Notes: generated by a model from the letters alone, not told the origin. Numbered from the stretch's first letter, positions 1-8,638 are shown. The stretch: 64,000 nucleotides of DNA from Actinophytocola sp044466355 (GCF_044466355.1 NZ_JBITMQ010000006.1:186001-250000), one strand, 5' to 3'. Made by a program: numbers and translations.

Positions 1-89
1 GGTACCGCGATGAGGTTGGCCTGCGTGTAGCCCCGGGCGAGCCCGGCGGTCGGGCCGGTGATCCGTTGCCGAACCTCCGCTGGTCTCAT
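1..89 (-). CDS. Putative hydro-lyase, DUF1445/YcsI family (N-terminal fragment)
   Basis: The complement of the first 89 bases reads as an open frame from an ATG at 89-87 to the window edge, giving about 30 residues. It begins MRPAEVRQRI and contains GLARGYTQANLIAVP. This resembles the conserved N-terminus of the DUF1445/YcsI hydro-lyase family, in which a G-x-A-x-G-Y-x-Q-A-N-L block is typical. Members are annotated as putative hydro-lyases or D-glutamate cyclase-like proteins. Only the start is visible, so active-site residues cannot be checked. It is divergent from the CNNM/CBS gene that starts at 148, and the 58 bases between them must hold both promoters. The family call is from recognition of this short block only. 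Confidence 0.6.
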   Translation of the reverse strand, partial: MRPAEVRQRITGPTAGLARGYTQANLIAV

Positions 90-147
90 GACCGCAACGT
101 TAGCCGCCGCTCGGTACCGTTGTTCCCAACCGAGCCGGGATTGGAAC

Positions 148-1416
148 ATGAGCGGTTACTGGTTCAACATTCTGCTGGTCGGTGTGCTCGTGGTGCTGAA
201 CGCGCTGTTCGCGGGCAGTGAGATCGCCCTGATCTCGTTGCGGGAGGGCCAGTTGCGGCGGCTGGAGCGCGATGGCGGCGCGGCGAGCAGGACGCTCGTG
301 CGGCTCGCGCGGGACCCGAACCGGTTCCTCGCCACCATCCAGGTCGGCATCACGCTCGCCGGGTTCCTCGCGTCCGCGACCGCGGCCGTGTCGCTCGCCG
401 AGCCGGTCGCACCGCTGTTCTCGTTCCTCGGCAGCGCCCGGGAGGCCGTCGCGATCGCGTTGATCACGCTGGTGCTCACGTTCGCGACGCTCGTGTTCGG
501 CGAACTGGCGCCGAAACGGCTCGCCATGCAGTACGCGGAACGGTGGGCGCTGACCGTGGCCCGCCCGCTGGACTTCCTGTCCCGCGCGTCGCGGCCCGCG
601 GTGTGGGCGCTCGGCAGGTCGACCGACCTGATCGTGCGGATGTTCGGCGGCGACCCCAAGGCGGACTCCGCACAGCTCAGCCCGGAGGAGTTGCGCGACC
701 TCGTCGTCGGGCACCGGGGTCTCAACGCCGAACAGCGCACGATCATCACCGGTGCGCTGGAGATCCACGAACGGATCCTGCGCGAGGTGCTCGTGCCGAG
801 GCGGGCCGTGTTCACCATCCGCGCCGACGTGCCGGTGCCGCGGGCACGCAAGGCGCTCGCCGAGTCGGGGCACTCGCGGGCCCCGATCGTGCGGAACGGG
901 CACCTCGACGACGTGGTCGGCCTGGTGACGCTGCGGGACCTGCTCGACGACTCGGCCACGCTCGCCGCCGTGGCCCGGCCGCCGGTCGTGTTCCCCGACT
1001 CGGTGCGCGTGTCGGACGCGTTGCGCCGCTTCAAGGACGAGCGCGAGCAGTTCGCGCTGGTGGCCAACGAACACGGCGCGATCGACGGCATCGTCACCCT
1101 CGAGGACCTGCTGGAGGAGATCGTCGGCGAGATCTACGACGAGACCGACCGCGACGTGATGGCCGTGCAGACCCGGCCCGACGGGGCGCTGCAACTGCCC
1201 GGCACGTTCCCGGTCCACGACCTCGTCGACGTCGGCGTCGAGCTGGCCGACCGCCCGGCGGGCGACTACGCGACGATCGCCGGTCTCGTGCTGACCGTGC
1301 TCGGCCGCATCCCGACCGCACCCGGCGACCGCGTGGTGCTGAGCGACTGGACGGTCGAGGTCACGGCCGTGGCCCACCACGCGATCACCGAGGTACGGCT
1401 GCACCCCAAGCACTAG
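148..1416 (+). CDS. Hemolysin-like CNNM/CBS-domain membrane protein
   Basis: A 422-aa protein of the HlyC/CorC (TlyC) group, whose members are inner-membrane proteins linked to magnesium or cobalt efflux and related to eukaryotic CNNM transporters. The N-terminal DUF21/CNNM part holds about three membrane segments, starting with NILLVGVLVVLNALFAGSEI, and the expected small-residue GSEIALIS stretch. A CBS pair follows at roughly residues 205-325, with typical VVGLVTLRDLL and DGIVTLEDLLEEIVGEI. A CorC_HlyC domain forms about the last 80 residues. The ATG at 148 is chosen because the longer frame from 58 adds about 30 residues ahead of the first membrane helix and would overlap the divergent promoter. 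Length is normal for the family. The transported ion cannot be read from the sequence. Confidence 0.88.
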   Translation: MSGYWFNILLVGVLVVLNALFAGSEIALISLREGQLRRLERDGGAASRTLVRLARDPNRFLATIQVGITLAGFLASATAAVSLAEPVAPLFSFLGSAREAVAIALITLVLTFATLVFGELAPKRLAMQYAERWALTVARPLDFLSRASRPAVWALGRSTDLIVRMFGGDPKADSAQLSPEELRDLVVGHRGLNAEQRTIITGALEIHERILREVLVPRRAVFTIRADVPVPRARKALAESGHSRAPIVRNGHLDDVVGLVTLRDLLDDSATLAAVARPPVVFPDSVRVSDALRRFKDEREQFALVANEHGAIDGIVTLEDLLEEIVGEIYDETDRDVMAVQTRPDGALQLPGTFPVHDLVDVGVELADRPAGDYATIAGLVLTVLGRIPTAPGDRVVLSDWTVEVTAVAHHAITEVRLHPKH

Positions 1417-1510
1417 CGGCAGTTTTGGTGACCTTTCGTCCACAAGCGGCCATCTTCTGTGACACTTTGACGTGCTACGTCCCACTGACTTCGCGAGAAG
1501 GGACCCCTCA

Positions 1511-2317
1511 GTGTCCGGAATGCTCAGCAGACGTAAGGCGCTCGCCCTCGGTGGTGGTGCCGCGCTCGGTGCGATGGCCGCGGGTGCCGGCACGGCAAGC
1601 GCGGCGACGGGATGGTTCCGGCTGCCGATCGTCACCGCCAACATCGGCCGCGACAACCTGGGGGCGCGCGAGGCCGCGATCGACGCCGTCCGCAACTGTG
1701 ACCCCCTGGTGCGGCCACTGGTCGGCTGGCAGGAGATCAACGAGGGCGACACCGGTGAGCCCGCGATGATCGACCACTACTTCGGCCCGCTCTACAACAA
1801 CGCGTTCCTGCGTCACGACACCTCCTTCCGGATCCCGATCTCGATCCCGCAGCCGTGGCAGGTGGCGAGTTCGCGGACCACGTTCGTGCACGGCGGCATC
1901 AGCGGCGTGACGCCGCCGCGCTGGATCAACGAGGTCGTGGTGCGGCACAAGAGCTACCCCGCGCTCCAGTTCGCGCTGATCAACTCGCACTACATCGCGA
2001 ACGCCTACAACGGCGACCAGCGCACCGACCTGCGCGACGAGTGGAACAAGCACAAGAGCATCCACGCCAGTCGTGTGCTCGCCCACCACAACGTCGGGCG
2101 CCTGGTCTTCTGGACCGCGGACACCAACAACCCCAACTACTACAAGGCAACCAGCCTGGACGCGGAGCGCCGGTGCTTCGGCACCGGGATCGACCGCATC
2201 AACTGGCTGGCGGGCAACGGCACCGTCCAGGAGCAGTTCATCGACACCAAGACCGTGGACATGCGGGTGGACGGCCACGACGCCCGGGTCGCGGTCTTCC
2301 AGGTCCGTCTGGTCTGA
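1511..2317 (+). CDS. Tat-exported endonuclease/exonuclease/phosphatase-fold protein
   Basis: A 268-aa protein that begins with a twin-arginine signal (MLSRRKALALGGGAALG, cleavage near GTASA-AT). The mature part opens with LPIVTANIGRDN. It also has a GWQEIN block, INSHYI and DTNNPN, in the order expected for the metal-binding Asn, Glu, His and Asp/Asn positions of the EEP (DNase I/exonuclease III) fold. Divergence is high and substrate is unknown; such exported enzymes may cut nucleic acid or phosphoesters outside the cell. The GTG at 1511 is preferred because a GAGAAGGGA ribosome site ends 5-8 bases upstream; the ATG at 1520 is an alternative. A strong GC hairpin follows the stop, so it is probably a single transcript. 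Confidence 0.6.
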   Translation: MSGMLSRRKALALGGGAALGAMAAGAGTASAATGWFRLPIVTANIGRDNLGAREAAIDAVRNCDPLVRPLVGWQEINEGDTGEPAMIDHYFGPLYNNAFLRHDTSFRIPISIPQPWQVASSRTTFVHGGISGVTPPRWINEVVVRHKSYPALQFALINSHYIANAYNGDQRTDLRDEWNKHKSIHASRVLAHHNVGRLVFWTADTNNPNYYKATSLDAERRCFGTGIDRINWLAGNGTVQEQFIDTKTVDMRVDGHDARVAVFQVRLV

Positions 2318-2323
2318 GAGCGA

Positions 2324-2352
2324 GCGCGGGCCGGGCGCCGCCCGGCCCGCGC
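2324..2352 (+). terminator. GC-rich terminator hairpin
   Basis: A perfect 13-bp inverted repeat (2324-2336 and 2340-2352) with a three-base loop lies seven bases after the EEP-fold gene. There is no T-run, as is common in high-GC actinobacteria. The core GGGCCGGGC recurs in the hairpins at 11027 and 13032. Confidence 0.75.
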
Positions 2353-2431
2353 CATGCGGAACCTTCCGCTGCCCCACGCGCGGTGAGCGCACCAGACTGG
2401 TGCCGGACATCGCGACTGCAGGGGAGCCGCC

Positions 2432-2782
2432 ATGAACGGGACGCGGAAGACGACGGTGGTGTTGGCGATCGTGCTCGGGGTGCTGGTCGCGGCGACGGGC
2501 GTCTTCGTCACCCTCTACCTCATCGAGCGGTCGGCGACCGCCGAGGTCGACGGCCAGGTCGCCGTCACGGAGCGGGAACTGGCCGGTGCCCGCGACCGGC
2601 TCTCGACCGTGCGGTCCAATATGGACAAGCTGGCGGACGAGGAGCGGGACCTCGTCGACGCGGGCGACGCCCTCCGCGCGTGCGCCGAACCGACCGGGGA
2701 CGCGCTGCGGGCCGGTCGGACGGGCGACGACCCGGCCCTGGCCGCCGCGGTCGACCAGATGCTGTTGCACTGCACGAGGTGA
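2432..2782 (+). CDS. Small membrane coiled-coil protein with C-terminal cysteine pair (A)
   Basis: A 116-aa protein of no recognised family. One membrane helix (about residues 8-30, TTVVLAIVLGVLVAATGVFV) is followed by a charged heptad-like stretch (about 35-80) likely to form a coiled coil. Two cysteines follow, 30 residues apart, the last three residues from the end (LLHCTR). The basic N-terminus suggests that the coiled coil and cysteines face outward, where a disulfide could form. The next gene has the same plan (TM, coiled coil, cysteine pair 28 apart) and starts seven bases after this stop, so the two look like diverged duplicates. Both precede the kinase-STAND-WD40 gene, suggesting a shared membrane complex. 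That link is inference. ATG at 2432 follows GGGGAGCC. Confidence 0.7.
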   Translation: MNGTRKTTVVLAIVLGVLVAATGVFVTLYLIERSATAEVDGQVAVTERELAGARDRLSTVRSNMDKLADEERDLVDAGDALRACAEPTGDALRAGRTGDDPALAAAVDQMLLHCTR

Positions 2783-2789
2783 ACAGGCG

Positions 2790-3227
2790 ATGAACGATCT
2801 CACGACCCCCATGTCCTACCCGCCCGAACCGTTCCCGCGACCGATGGCGTACCCGCCGCCACCACCGTTCGCGCCATACCGAACCACCCCGCCGAAGCCG
2901 CGCGCCGGGCTCGTACTCGTGATCGCCTGCGCGGTCGCGTTCGCCCTGGCCGCGCTGTTCGCCTGGCTGTACGTCGCCGCGGACGGCGACCGCGACACGG
3001 CCACCGCCCGGTTCGAGGACACGAAGCGGGAACTCGCCGACGTCCGTGCGCGGACCGGTTCCGCGGCGGAGGCGCAGTCGTCGGCCGAGGCGCACAACGA
3101 CGACCTGGAAGCGGAGAACGCCGCGCTCACCGCGTGCGTGAAGGCGGTGCAGCACTACCTGTGGGACGGACTGACCGGAGCCGCACGCACCCCCGCGTTC
3201 AACGCCATGTACGACGCGTGCCAGTAG
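2790..3227 (+). CDS. Small membrane coiled-coil protein with C-terminal cysteine pair (B)
   Basis: A 145-aa protein. The N-terminus is rich in proline and tyrosine (residues about 8-40, with a PPPPPF run), followed by a membrane helix (about 41-63, LVLVIACAVAFALAALFAWL). A predicted coiled coil (about 68-118) and two cysteines 28 residues apart near the end complete it. It follows the similar 2432 gene with a seven-base gap, so they are very probably co-transcribed. The kinase gene starts 38 bases downstream. The proline-rich cytoplasmic tail could be a docking surface, as seen in other actinobacterial membrane proteins. No enzyme motif is visible. The ATG at 2790 is used because an upstream in-frame extension would overlap the preceding gene for about 200 bases. 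Confidence 0.7.
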   Translation: MNDLTTPMSYPPEPFPRPMAYPPPPPFAPYRTTPPKPRAGLVLVIACAVAFALAALFAWLYVAADGDRDTATARFEDTKRELADVRARTGSAAEAQSSAEAHNDDLEAENAALTACVKAVQHYLWDGLTGAARTPAFNAMYDACQ

Positions 3228-3264
3228 GATCGCCTGGCACGGGGGTGAGCATGGGGGAGGCGGG

Positions 3265-6200
3265 ATGGGCGGCGGTCCGGCGACCGAGATGTTCGGCCGG
3301 TATCGGATCGAGGAGTTACTCGGCCGTGGCGGCATGGGTGAGGTGCACCGCGCCTACGACACAGCACACGACCGCCACGTGGCGCTCAAGCGCCTGCCCG
3401 CCGCCGCGGGCGAGGAGTTCCGTGCCCGGTTCCGCCGCGAGGCCAAGCTCGTCGCCGCGCTGAACGAACCGCACGTCATCCGCATCCACGCGCACGGCGA
3501 GATCGACGGCCGACTCTACCTCGACATGGCGCTGGTCGAGGGACCCGACCTGAAACGCGTGCTGGCCGACGGGCCACTGCCCCCGGCACGTGCCGTGGAG
3601 GTCCTCGGCCAGGTCGCGGCCGCGCTCGACGCCGCCCACGCGGCGGGTGTGCTGCACCGCGACGTCAAGCCGGGCAACATCCTTCTCGACCGAGACGGCC
3701 GGGTGTACCTCGCCGACTTCGGCATCGCGCGCGAACTCGCCGACGACGCCACGTTGCTGACCAACACCGGCGACTACATCGGCACGCTCGACTACATGGC
3801 GCCGGAACGGTTGACGCGCGGGGACTCCGCCGACGCCGCGTCGGACGTGTACTCGCTCGCGTGCGTGCTGTTCCAGTGCCTCACCGGTCGCGTGCCGTTC
3901 CCCGCCGCGGACTCGGTCGGCAAGCTGTCGGCCCAGCTCAACGACCCGCCGCCGGCGCCGTCGCTGTTCGACCGCCGCATCCCGGCCGCGATGGACCTCG
4001 TCGTGCGCACCGGCATGGACAAGGACCCCAGGCGGCGCTATCCCAGCGCGGGCGAGCTGATGGCGGCGGCCGCGGCGGTGACCGCGGACGCCCCGACCGC
4101 CGCGGCGGCCGAGGCGACGCTGACCGGCGGCCACTTCGTGCAGTTGCTGATGACGGCGGTCGCCGGGCAGGACCACGTGCCGACCCGCGACCTGCGCGGT
4201 GGGAATGCCGGCGCCTGCCCGTACCCCGGCCTGCAGAGCTTCGGGGTCCGGGACAGCAACTGGTTCTACGGCCGGGAACAGTCGGTGCGGGACCTGCTCG
4301 TCCGCCTGTCCCGCAGACGCGCGGACGACGGCCCGCTGATCGTGGTCGGCGCGTCGGGCGCGGGGAAGTCGTCGCTGCTGAACGCCGGGCTTCTGGCCGC
4401 GCACACCAGGTCGGGGGAGAGGGCGCTCGCCATGACACCCGGCGACCGTCCTGTTGGGACGCTCGCGGCGCGGCTCGCCGCGCTCACCCACGCCGACCCG
4501 GGCGTGCTCGCGCGGCGGCTGTGGTCCCGGCCGATGGACTTCGGCACGCTCTGCCAGGCGGCGGCGGGCGAGCGCGCACCGCTGGTCGTCGCCGTCGACC
4601 AGGCGGAGGAACTCTTCACCCTCTGCCGGGACCCGCGCGAGCGGGACGCGTTCGCGACGGCGCTCGCCAGCGCGTGGCCCGCCCGGGTCGTGATCGCGGT
4701 GCGCGCGGACTTCGTCGAGCACTGCATCTCGTTGCCCGCGTTGAAACCCTCGCTCGACGCGCCGTACGTGCTCGGCCCGCTGACCGCCGACGAACTGGCC
4801 AGGGTGGTGACCAAACCGGCGGAGGCCGCGGGCCTGGAGCTGGAACCCGGTCTCGTCGACCGGCTGATCACCGATGTCGGTGCGGGCCGCGACCCCGGCG
4901 CGCTGCCACGGCTCGCGCACGCGCTGCGCGAGACGTGGCACAACCGCGACGGGAACCGGTTGACGCTCAACGGTTACCAGCGCACCGGCGGCGTCGACCG
5001 GGCCGTCGCGCTCACCGCGGACGGTGTCCACAACCGGCTGCCGGAACCGGAGCGCTGGGCGCTGCGTGCCGCGCTGCTGCGGATGGTCACGCTGCTGGAC
5101 GGCGGCGGGATCGCGCGCCGCCGCGCCCACCGGGGCGAGGTCCCGCCGAGGGTGCTGGAGAGCCTGGTCGCCGCCCGGCTCGTGACCGTCGACCGGGACA
5201 CGGTCGCGTTGGCGCACGACGCGTTGCTGACCGCGTGGCCCCGGCTGCGCGCGTGGGTGGAGGAGGACCGGCAGGGGCTGCTGATCCGCCAGCGGCTCGC
5301 CGAGGCCGCCGCCGCGTGGCGCGCCGGTGGGCAGGACCGCGGTGACCTGTACCGCGGCGCCCGGCTCGCCGCCGCACTGGACTGGTCGGCGGGCCGCACC
5401 GACCTCACGCCGGACGAGCGCGCCTTCCTGGCCGCGAGCGACCGGGACCGGCGGCGCACCACCCGCAGGCTGCGCGGCCTCGTCGCCGGGCTCGCGTCGC
5501 TGCTCGCGATCGCGCTGGTCGCTGGCGTGATCGCGGTGATCTCCCGCGGCGAGGCGCAGGAGTCGCGGAACGTGGCCCTGTCCCGGCAGTACGCGGCGGA
5601 GTCGCTCGCCCAGTCGTCCGTGGACCCGCTCGGCGCCATGCGCAAGGCCATCCAGGGCTGGCGCACCAGCCCCACGACGGAGGCACGCAGCGCCCTGTTG
5701 TCCGCGCCGGGGCTCACGTACCCGTCCGCGTTCGCGTCCGGGCTCGAGCACGGGTACGCGATCGACGTCAGCCACGACGGCGGCCTCGTCGCGGTCGGGT
5801 CCGCCGAGGGCGAGGTCGCGCTGTGGGACGTCGAGGAACGCAGGCGGCTCGACGTCGACATCGCCGGTGTCGGCACGATCAGGGCGGTCCGGTTCTCCCC
5901 GGACGCCTCCATGCTCGCGGTGTCGTCGCTCGACTCCGACAACGTCGAGGAGAGCGGGGTGCGGATCTGGTCCGTGCCCGACGGCACGCTGATCCGCAGG
6001 CTGCGGCACAACCTGAACGCGTTCGGGCCGGTGTCGTGGCGGCCGGACGGCGCGGCCGTCGCCGCGGCGTCGGTGGACCCGGCCGGTGTCGCGCGGGTCG
6101 GCGAGTGGGCGCCGAGGACGGGAAACCTGATCCGCTGGCTCACGACCGAGGGCGGTGACGCGGCGAGCCTGGAGTACGGCAGGACTGGCGACCGGCTCGC

Positions 6201-7710
6201 GGTCGGGCGGCTGTACGGCACCCTCGACCTGTGGGACACGGCGACAGGGAAGCTCGTCGCGCGACACGAGGACCACCGCGAGACCGCGGTGGCCGCCGAC
6301 GGCCAGGGCGTGCCGGTCCAGGTGGCGTTCTCGGCCGACATGCTGGCGAGCGTCAGCGTCATGGACAACACGATGCGCCTGTGGAACGCGCGGACGGGCG
6401 CGCTCGTCCGCCAGTTCGCGGACGTCACCCGGCACGCGACCGATCCAGGGCAGGGCCCGATCACGCTCGCGTTCAGCTCGGACGGCGCGCTGCTGTACAC
6501 CAACAGCGACAGCACCACCCTCACCGCGTGGGACACGTTGAGCGGCAGCTATTCCGGCACGCTCGCGCCCGGACCGCGGGCGGGCACGACGGCGGGCAAG
6601 ACGGTGCTCGCGATCGCGGTGTCCGCCGACGGCCGCACGAAGACCGCCGTCACCAGCGACGGCACGGTGCTGCGGTGGCACTCCAACCCGAACTGGTACG
6701 TCAAGCCGGTCGGTGCCGTGACGGCACTCGACTTCGCGCCGGACGGCGACGCGCTCGTCGCCGGTGACGCCGAGGGCGAACTGGACTCGTGGGAGGCCGC
6801 TTCCGGACGGCAGCTCGCGAGCACCCGACTCGACTCGGCGGTGTTCGCCGCCCGCTACACCGAGCACGGCGAGCGGATCACCGGCACCGTGAACGGCACG
6901 TTCACCGTCACCTCGGTCCGCGCCGGGGTGAGCCGGCCCCGCACGGTCCGCCTCGCGGGCCGCGAGTTCCGTGGCGCGTTCGCCGTGTCGCCGGACGGCA
7001 GGACCTTCGCCGCCGCGCACGAGAACCCGCTGCGCGCCGACGGTTCGGGCGACTACCGGATCAACGTGTGGGACATCGCGACCCTCGAGGAACGCGCGGA
7101 GCTGGACCTCGGCACGCTGTCACCGGCCGACCTCAGGTTCACGCCGGACGGCAAGCGGCTCGTCGCGCTGGTGAACAGCGACGGCAACGCGATCCCGGGC
7201 AGCGACCCCGACGGTGCGCTCTCGTCCACGATGGTCTCCTGGCGGGCACCGGACTTCGACGGGGAGAAGCGGGTGCCGCTCGACGAGAACTCCCTCGCGG
7301 TGATGACGTTCACGCCGGACGGCCGGTCGATGCTCACCGCGGGCACCGAGGGCGAACTGCAGGTGCGCGACCCGGTGACCGGCGAGGTGCGGGCCCACTT
7401 CGGCAGGCACACGTCGACCGTCCGCGAGATCGCGGTGTCCCCGGACGGCCGCACGGCCGCGACGGCGACGGTCGAGGACCCGGTGGTGCGGCTGTGGGAC
7501 CTCGGCAGCCACCAGCTGCTCGCGAGCCTGACCGGGCACGGCGGGGCGCTCAACCGGATCGTGTTCTCACCGGACGGCACGATGCTCGCGAGCGGCGGCA
7601 CCGACACCGACGTCGGGGTGTGGCAGCTCGACCCGGAGACGGTCGTGCGGCAGCTGTGCGACAACCTCGCCGACGCGGGCGAGCGGGATCTCGACGACCT
7701 CGGCTGCTGA
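3265..7710 (+). CDS. Ser/Thr protein kinase fused to nSTAND-type NTPase and WD40 repeats
   Basis: A 1481-aa multidomain signalling protein. Residues about 12-270 form a Hanks-type kinase: glycine loop GRGGMGEV, lysine 42 in ALKRLP, HRDVKPGN with Asp133, and DFG at 151. Residues about 320-700 form a STAND-like NTPase with Walker A GASGAGKSS near 362-370 and a Walker B region AVDQAEELF. A hydrophobic helix at about 735-757 (LRGLVAGLASLLAIALVAG) is followed by a short polar linker. Some 12-14 WD40-like blades (LWD, VWD and PDGR/PDGT repeats) run to the C-terminus. Kinase-STAND-WD40 fusions are known from actinobacteria and cyanobacteria, but inputs are mostly unknown. If the helix spans the membrane, the propeller would lie outside. 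Codon 18 is a rare TTA. The ATG at 3265 has a GGGGGAGGCGGG site; ATG 3289 is an alternative. Confidence 0.9.
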   Translation: MGGGPATEMFGRYRIEELLGRGGMGEVHRAYDTAHDRHVALKRLPAAAGEEFRARFRREAKLVAALNEPHVIRIHAHGEIDGRLYLDMALVEGPDLKRVLADGPLPPARAVEVLGQVAAALDAAHAAGVLHRDVKPGNILLDRDGRVYLADFGIARELADDATLLTNTGDYIGTLDYMAPERLTRGDSADAASDVYSLACVLFQCLTGRVPFPAADSVGKLSAQLNDPPPAPSLFDRRIPAAMDLVVRTGMDKDPRRRYPSAGELMAAAAAVTADAPTAAAAEATLTGGHFVQLLMTAVAGQDHVPTRDLRGGNAGACPYPGLQSFGVRDSNWFYGREQSVRDLLVRLSRRRADDGPLIVVGASGAGKSSLLNAGLLAAHTRSGERALAMTPGDRPVGTLAARLAALTHADPGVLARRLWSRPMDFGTLCQAAAGERAPLVVAVDQAEELFTLCRDPRERDAFATALASAWPARVVIAVRADFVEHCISLPALKPSLDAPYVLGPLTADELARVVTKPAEAAGLELEPGLVDRLITDVGAGRDPGALPRLAHALRETWHNRDGNRLTLNGYQRTGGVDRAVALTADGVHNRLPEPERWALRAALLRMVTLLDGGGIARRRAHRGEVPPRVLESLVAARLVTVDRDTVALAHDALLTAWPRLRAWVEEDRQGLLIRQRLAEAAAAWRAGGQDRGDLYRGARLAAALDWSAGRTDLTPDERAFLAASDRDRRRTTRRLRGLVAGLASLLAIALVAGVIAVISRGEAQESRNVALSRQYAAESLAQSSVDPLGAMRKAIQGWRTSPTTEARSALLSAPGLTYPSAFASGLEHGYAIDVSHDGGLVAVGSAEGEVALWDVEERRRLDVDIAGVGTIRAVRFSPDASMLAVSSLDSDNVEESGVRIWSVPDGTLIRRLRHNLNAFGPVSWRPDGAAVAAASVDPAGVARVGEWAPRTGNLIRWLTTEGGDAASLEYGRTGDRLAVGRLYGTLDLWDTATGKLVARHEDHRETAVAADGQGVPVQVAFSADMLASVSVMDNTMRLWNARTGALVRQFADVTRHATDPGQGPITLAFSSDGALLYTNSDSTTLTAWDTLSGSYSGTLAPGPRAGTTAGKTVLAIAVSADGRTKTAVTSDGTVLRWHSNPNWYVKPVGAVTALDFAPDGDALVAGDAEGELDSWEAASGRQLASTRLDSAVFAARYTEHGERITGTVNGTFTVTSVRAGVSRPRTVRLAGREFRGAFAVSPDGRTFAAAHENPLRADGSGDYRINVWDIATLEERAELDLGTLSPADLRFTPDGKRLVALVNSDGNAIPGSDPDGALSSTMVSWRAPDFDGEKRVPLDENSLAVMTFTPDGRSMLTAGTEGELQVRDPVTGEVRAHFGRHTSTVREIAVSPDGRTAATATVEDPVVRLWDLGSHQLLASLTGHGGALNRIVFSPDGTMLASGGTDTDVGVWQLDPETVVRQLCDNLADAGERDLDDLGC

Positions 7711-7727
7711 CCGCCGGAACGTTCCCC

Positions 7728-7756
7728 CTGACCCGGCGCGCCGGTTTTCCTATCGT
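7728..7756 (+). promoter_or_regulatory. Sigma-70-type promoter with leaderless geometry
   Basis: CTGACC (7728-7733), a 17-base spacer and TATCGT (7751-7756) form a good housekeeping-type promoter just after the kinase stop. An ATG lies six bases past the -10 box (7763), so the transcript would begin at or next to that ATG. It could drive the FHA-like gene at 7814 independently of the kinase. Confidence 0.5.
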
Positions 7757-7762
7757 CGAGCC

Positions 7763-7804
7763 ATGTCGACGACGGAGAACACCCGCCCCCGCCTCGCCCG
7801 GTAG
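7763..7804 (+). other. Possible 13-codon leaderless ORF
   Basis: ATG at 7763 opens a 13-residue frame (MSTTENTRPRLAR) ending with TAG at 7802-7804. It starts where transcription from the 7751 -10 box should begin, and its stop codon lies inside the second -10-like box of the FHA-like gene. It may be a translated leader or chance; length and content do not decide. Confidence 0.2.
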
Positions 7805-7813
7805 TCTGCGGCG

Positions 7814-8623
7814 ATGTTGCAGGTCATGGTGCGGGGCAACGACGTGCACCCGGTTCTCCTGACGGCGGGTGAGCGGCTGCTGTTCGGCCGCGACCCCCAC
7901 AGCGCGACCGGCCCGGGTCCCGGCAGGCTCGAAGTGCGGCTGCCGGGGTGCGCGCCGCACGTGTCCGGCACGCTCGCCGAGCTGGTGGTCGGCAACGAGG
8001 CGGCGTGGCTGCGGTGGCTCGGTTCCGGCGAGGGCAGGCTGTCGAGCCTGCTGGACGCCCCGGGTGGCGCTCGCCGCGTGACGCTGGTGCGGGACATGAC
8101 GGCGCTGCTCGACGGTGGCAAGAACGAACTGGTCGTGCTGGCGGGCAAGCAGGTCGGCGCCGACCTGTTCACCGATCTGCTGATGACGTTCACGGTGAAC
8201 GCGCTGGTGCCGGCGTCCGCGCCCGCGCCGCCCGTGCGCCGCGACACGGAGCTGAAGCCCCACCTGCGCAAGGGACAGCTGACCCGCCATTCGAAGGAGT
8301 GGTTCGTCGCCCTGGCGCTGGCGGAGCCGTGGTTGGTCGGCGACGACGACTCGCCGTTCCCGCCGACCAACCGGCGGATCTACGAACGGATCCGCGACTG
8401 GCGCCGCGGACACGCGTGGAACCTGGAACGCCCCCAGCGTGTGGACGACGCCATCCGGGTGGTGTCGCAGGTCGCCTTCGGTGAGCTGGCCGACCCGTAC
8501 TCGGAGGCCCGCGACGGGCGTATCCAGAACCCGAGGTTCGCGGTCGGCAAACGGGTGGCGGAGTACCGCCTGGTGACGGCGGACGACCTGGCCGAGGTCG
8601 AACGCGCGGCCCGCCACCCGTAG
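7814..8623 (+). CDS. FHA-like protein with C-terminal helical domain
   Basis: A 269-aa protein. The N-terminal about 100 residues look like a degenerate forkhead-associated domain: a hydrophobic strand, FGRDPHS (the Gly-Arg position), and APHVSG where SxxH is usual. FHA domains bind phosphothreonine, so this is a plausible reader of the upstream kinase. A linker rich in Ala and Pro precedes a C-terminal region from about residue 150 (LKPHLRKGQLTRHSKEWFV onward). That region is helical, carries many charged residues and may contain a winged-helix-like segment. I do not recognise it as a named domain. The start has a TAGTCT box six bases upstream (7802-7807) and no ribosome site, fitting leaderless translation. 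The gene ends 16 bases before the convergent Nramp-like gene. Confidence 0.55.
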   Translation: MLQVMVRGNDVHPVLLTAGERLLFGRDPHSATGPGPGRLEVRLPGCAPHVSGTLAELVVGNEAAWLRWLGSGEGRLSSLLDAPGGARRVTLVRDMTALLDGGKNELVVLAGKQVGADLFTDLLMTFTVNALVPASAPAPPVRRDTELKPHLRKGQLTRHSKEWFVALALAEPWLVGDDDSPFPPTNRRIYERIRDWRRGHAWNLERPQRVDDAIRVVSQVAFGELADPYSEARDGRIQNPRFAVGKRVAEYRLVTADDLAEVERAARHP

Positions 8624-8638
8624 CCGCCCGGAGCAGAC

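Noticed and set aside
58..147. N-terminal extension of the CNNM/CBS protein
   Set aside because: The extra 30 residues lie before the first membrane helix, resemble no family member and overlap the divergent DUF1445 gene.
3316..7020. Minus-strand open frame of 1234 codons
   Set aside because: Antisense of the kinase-STAND-WD40 gene, which has clear domains and codon bias on the plus strand.
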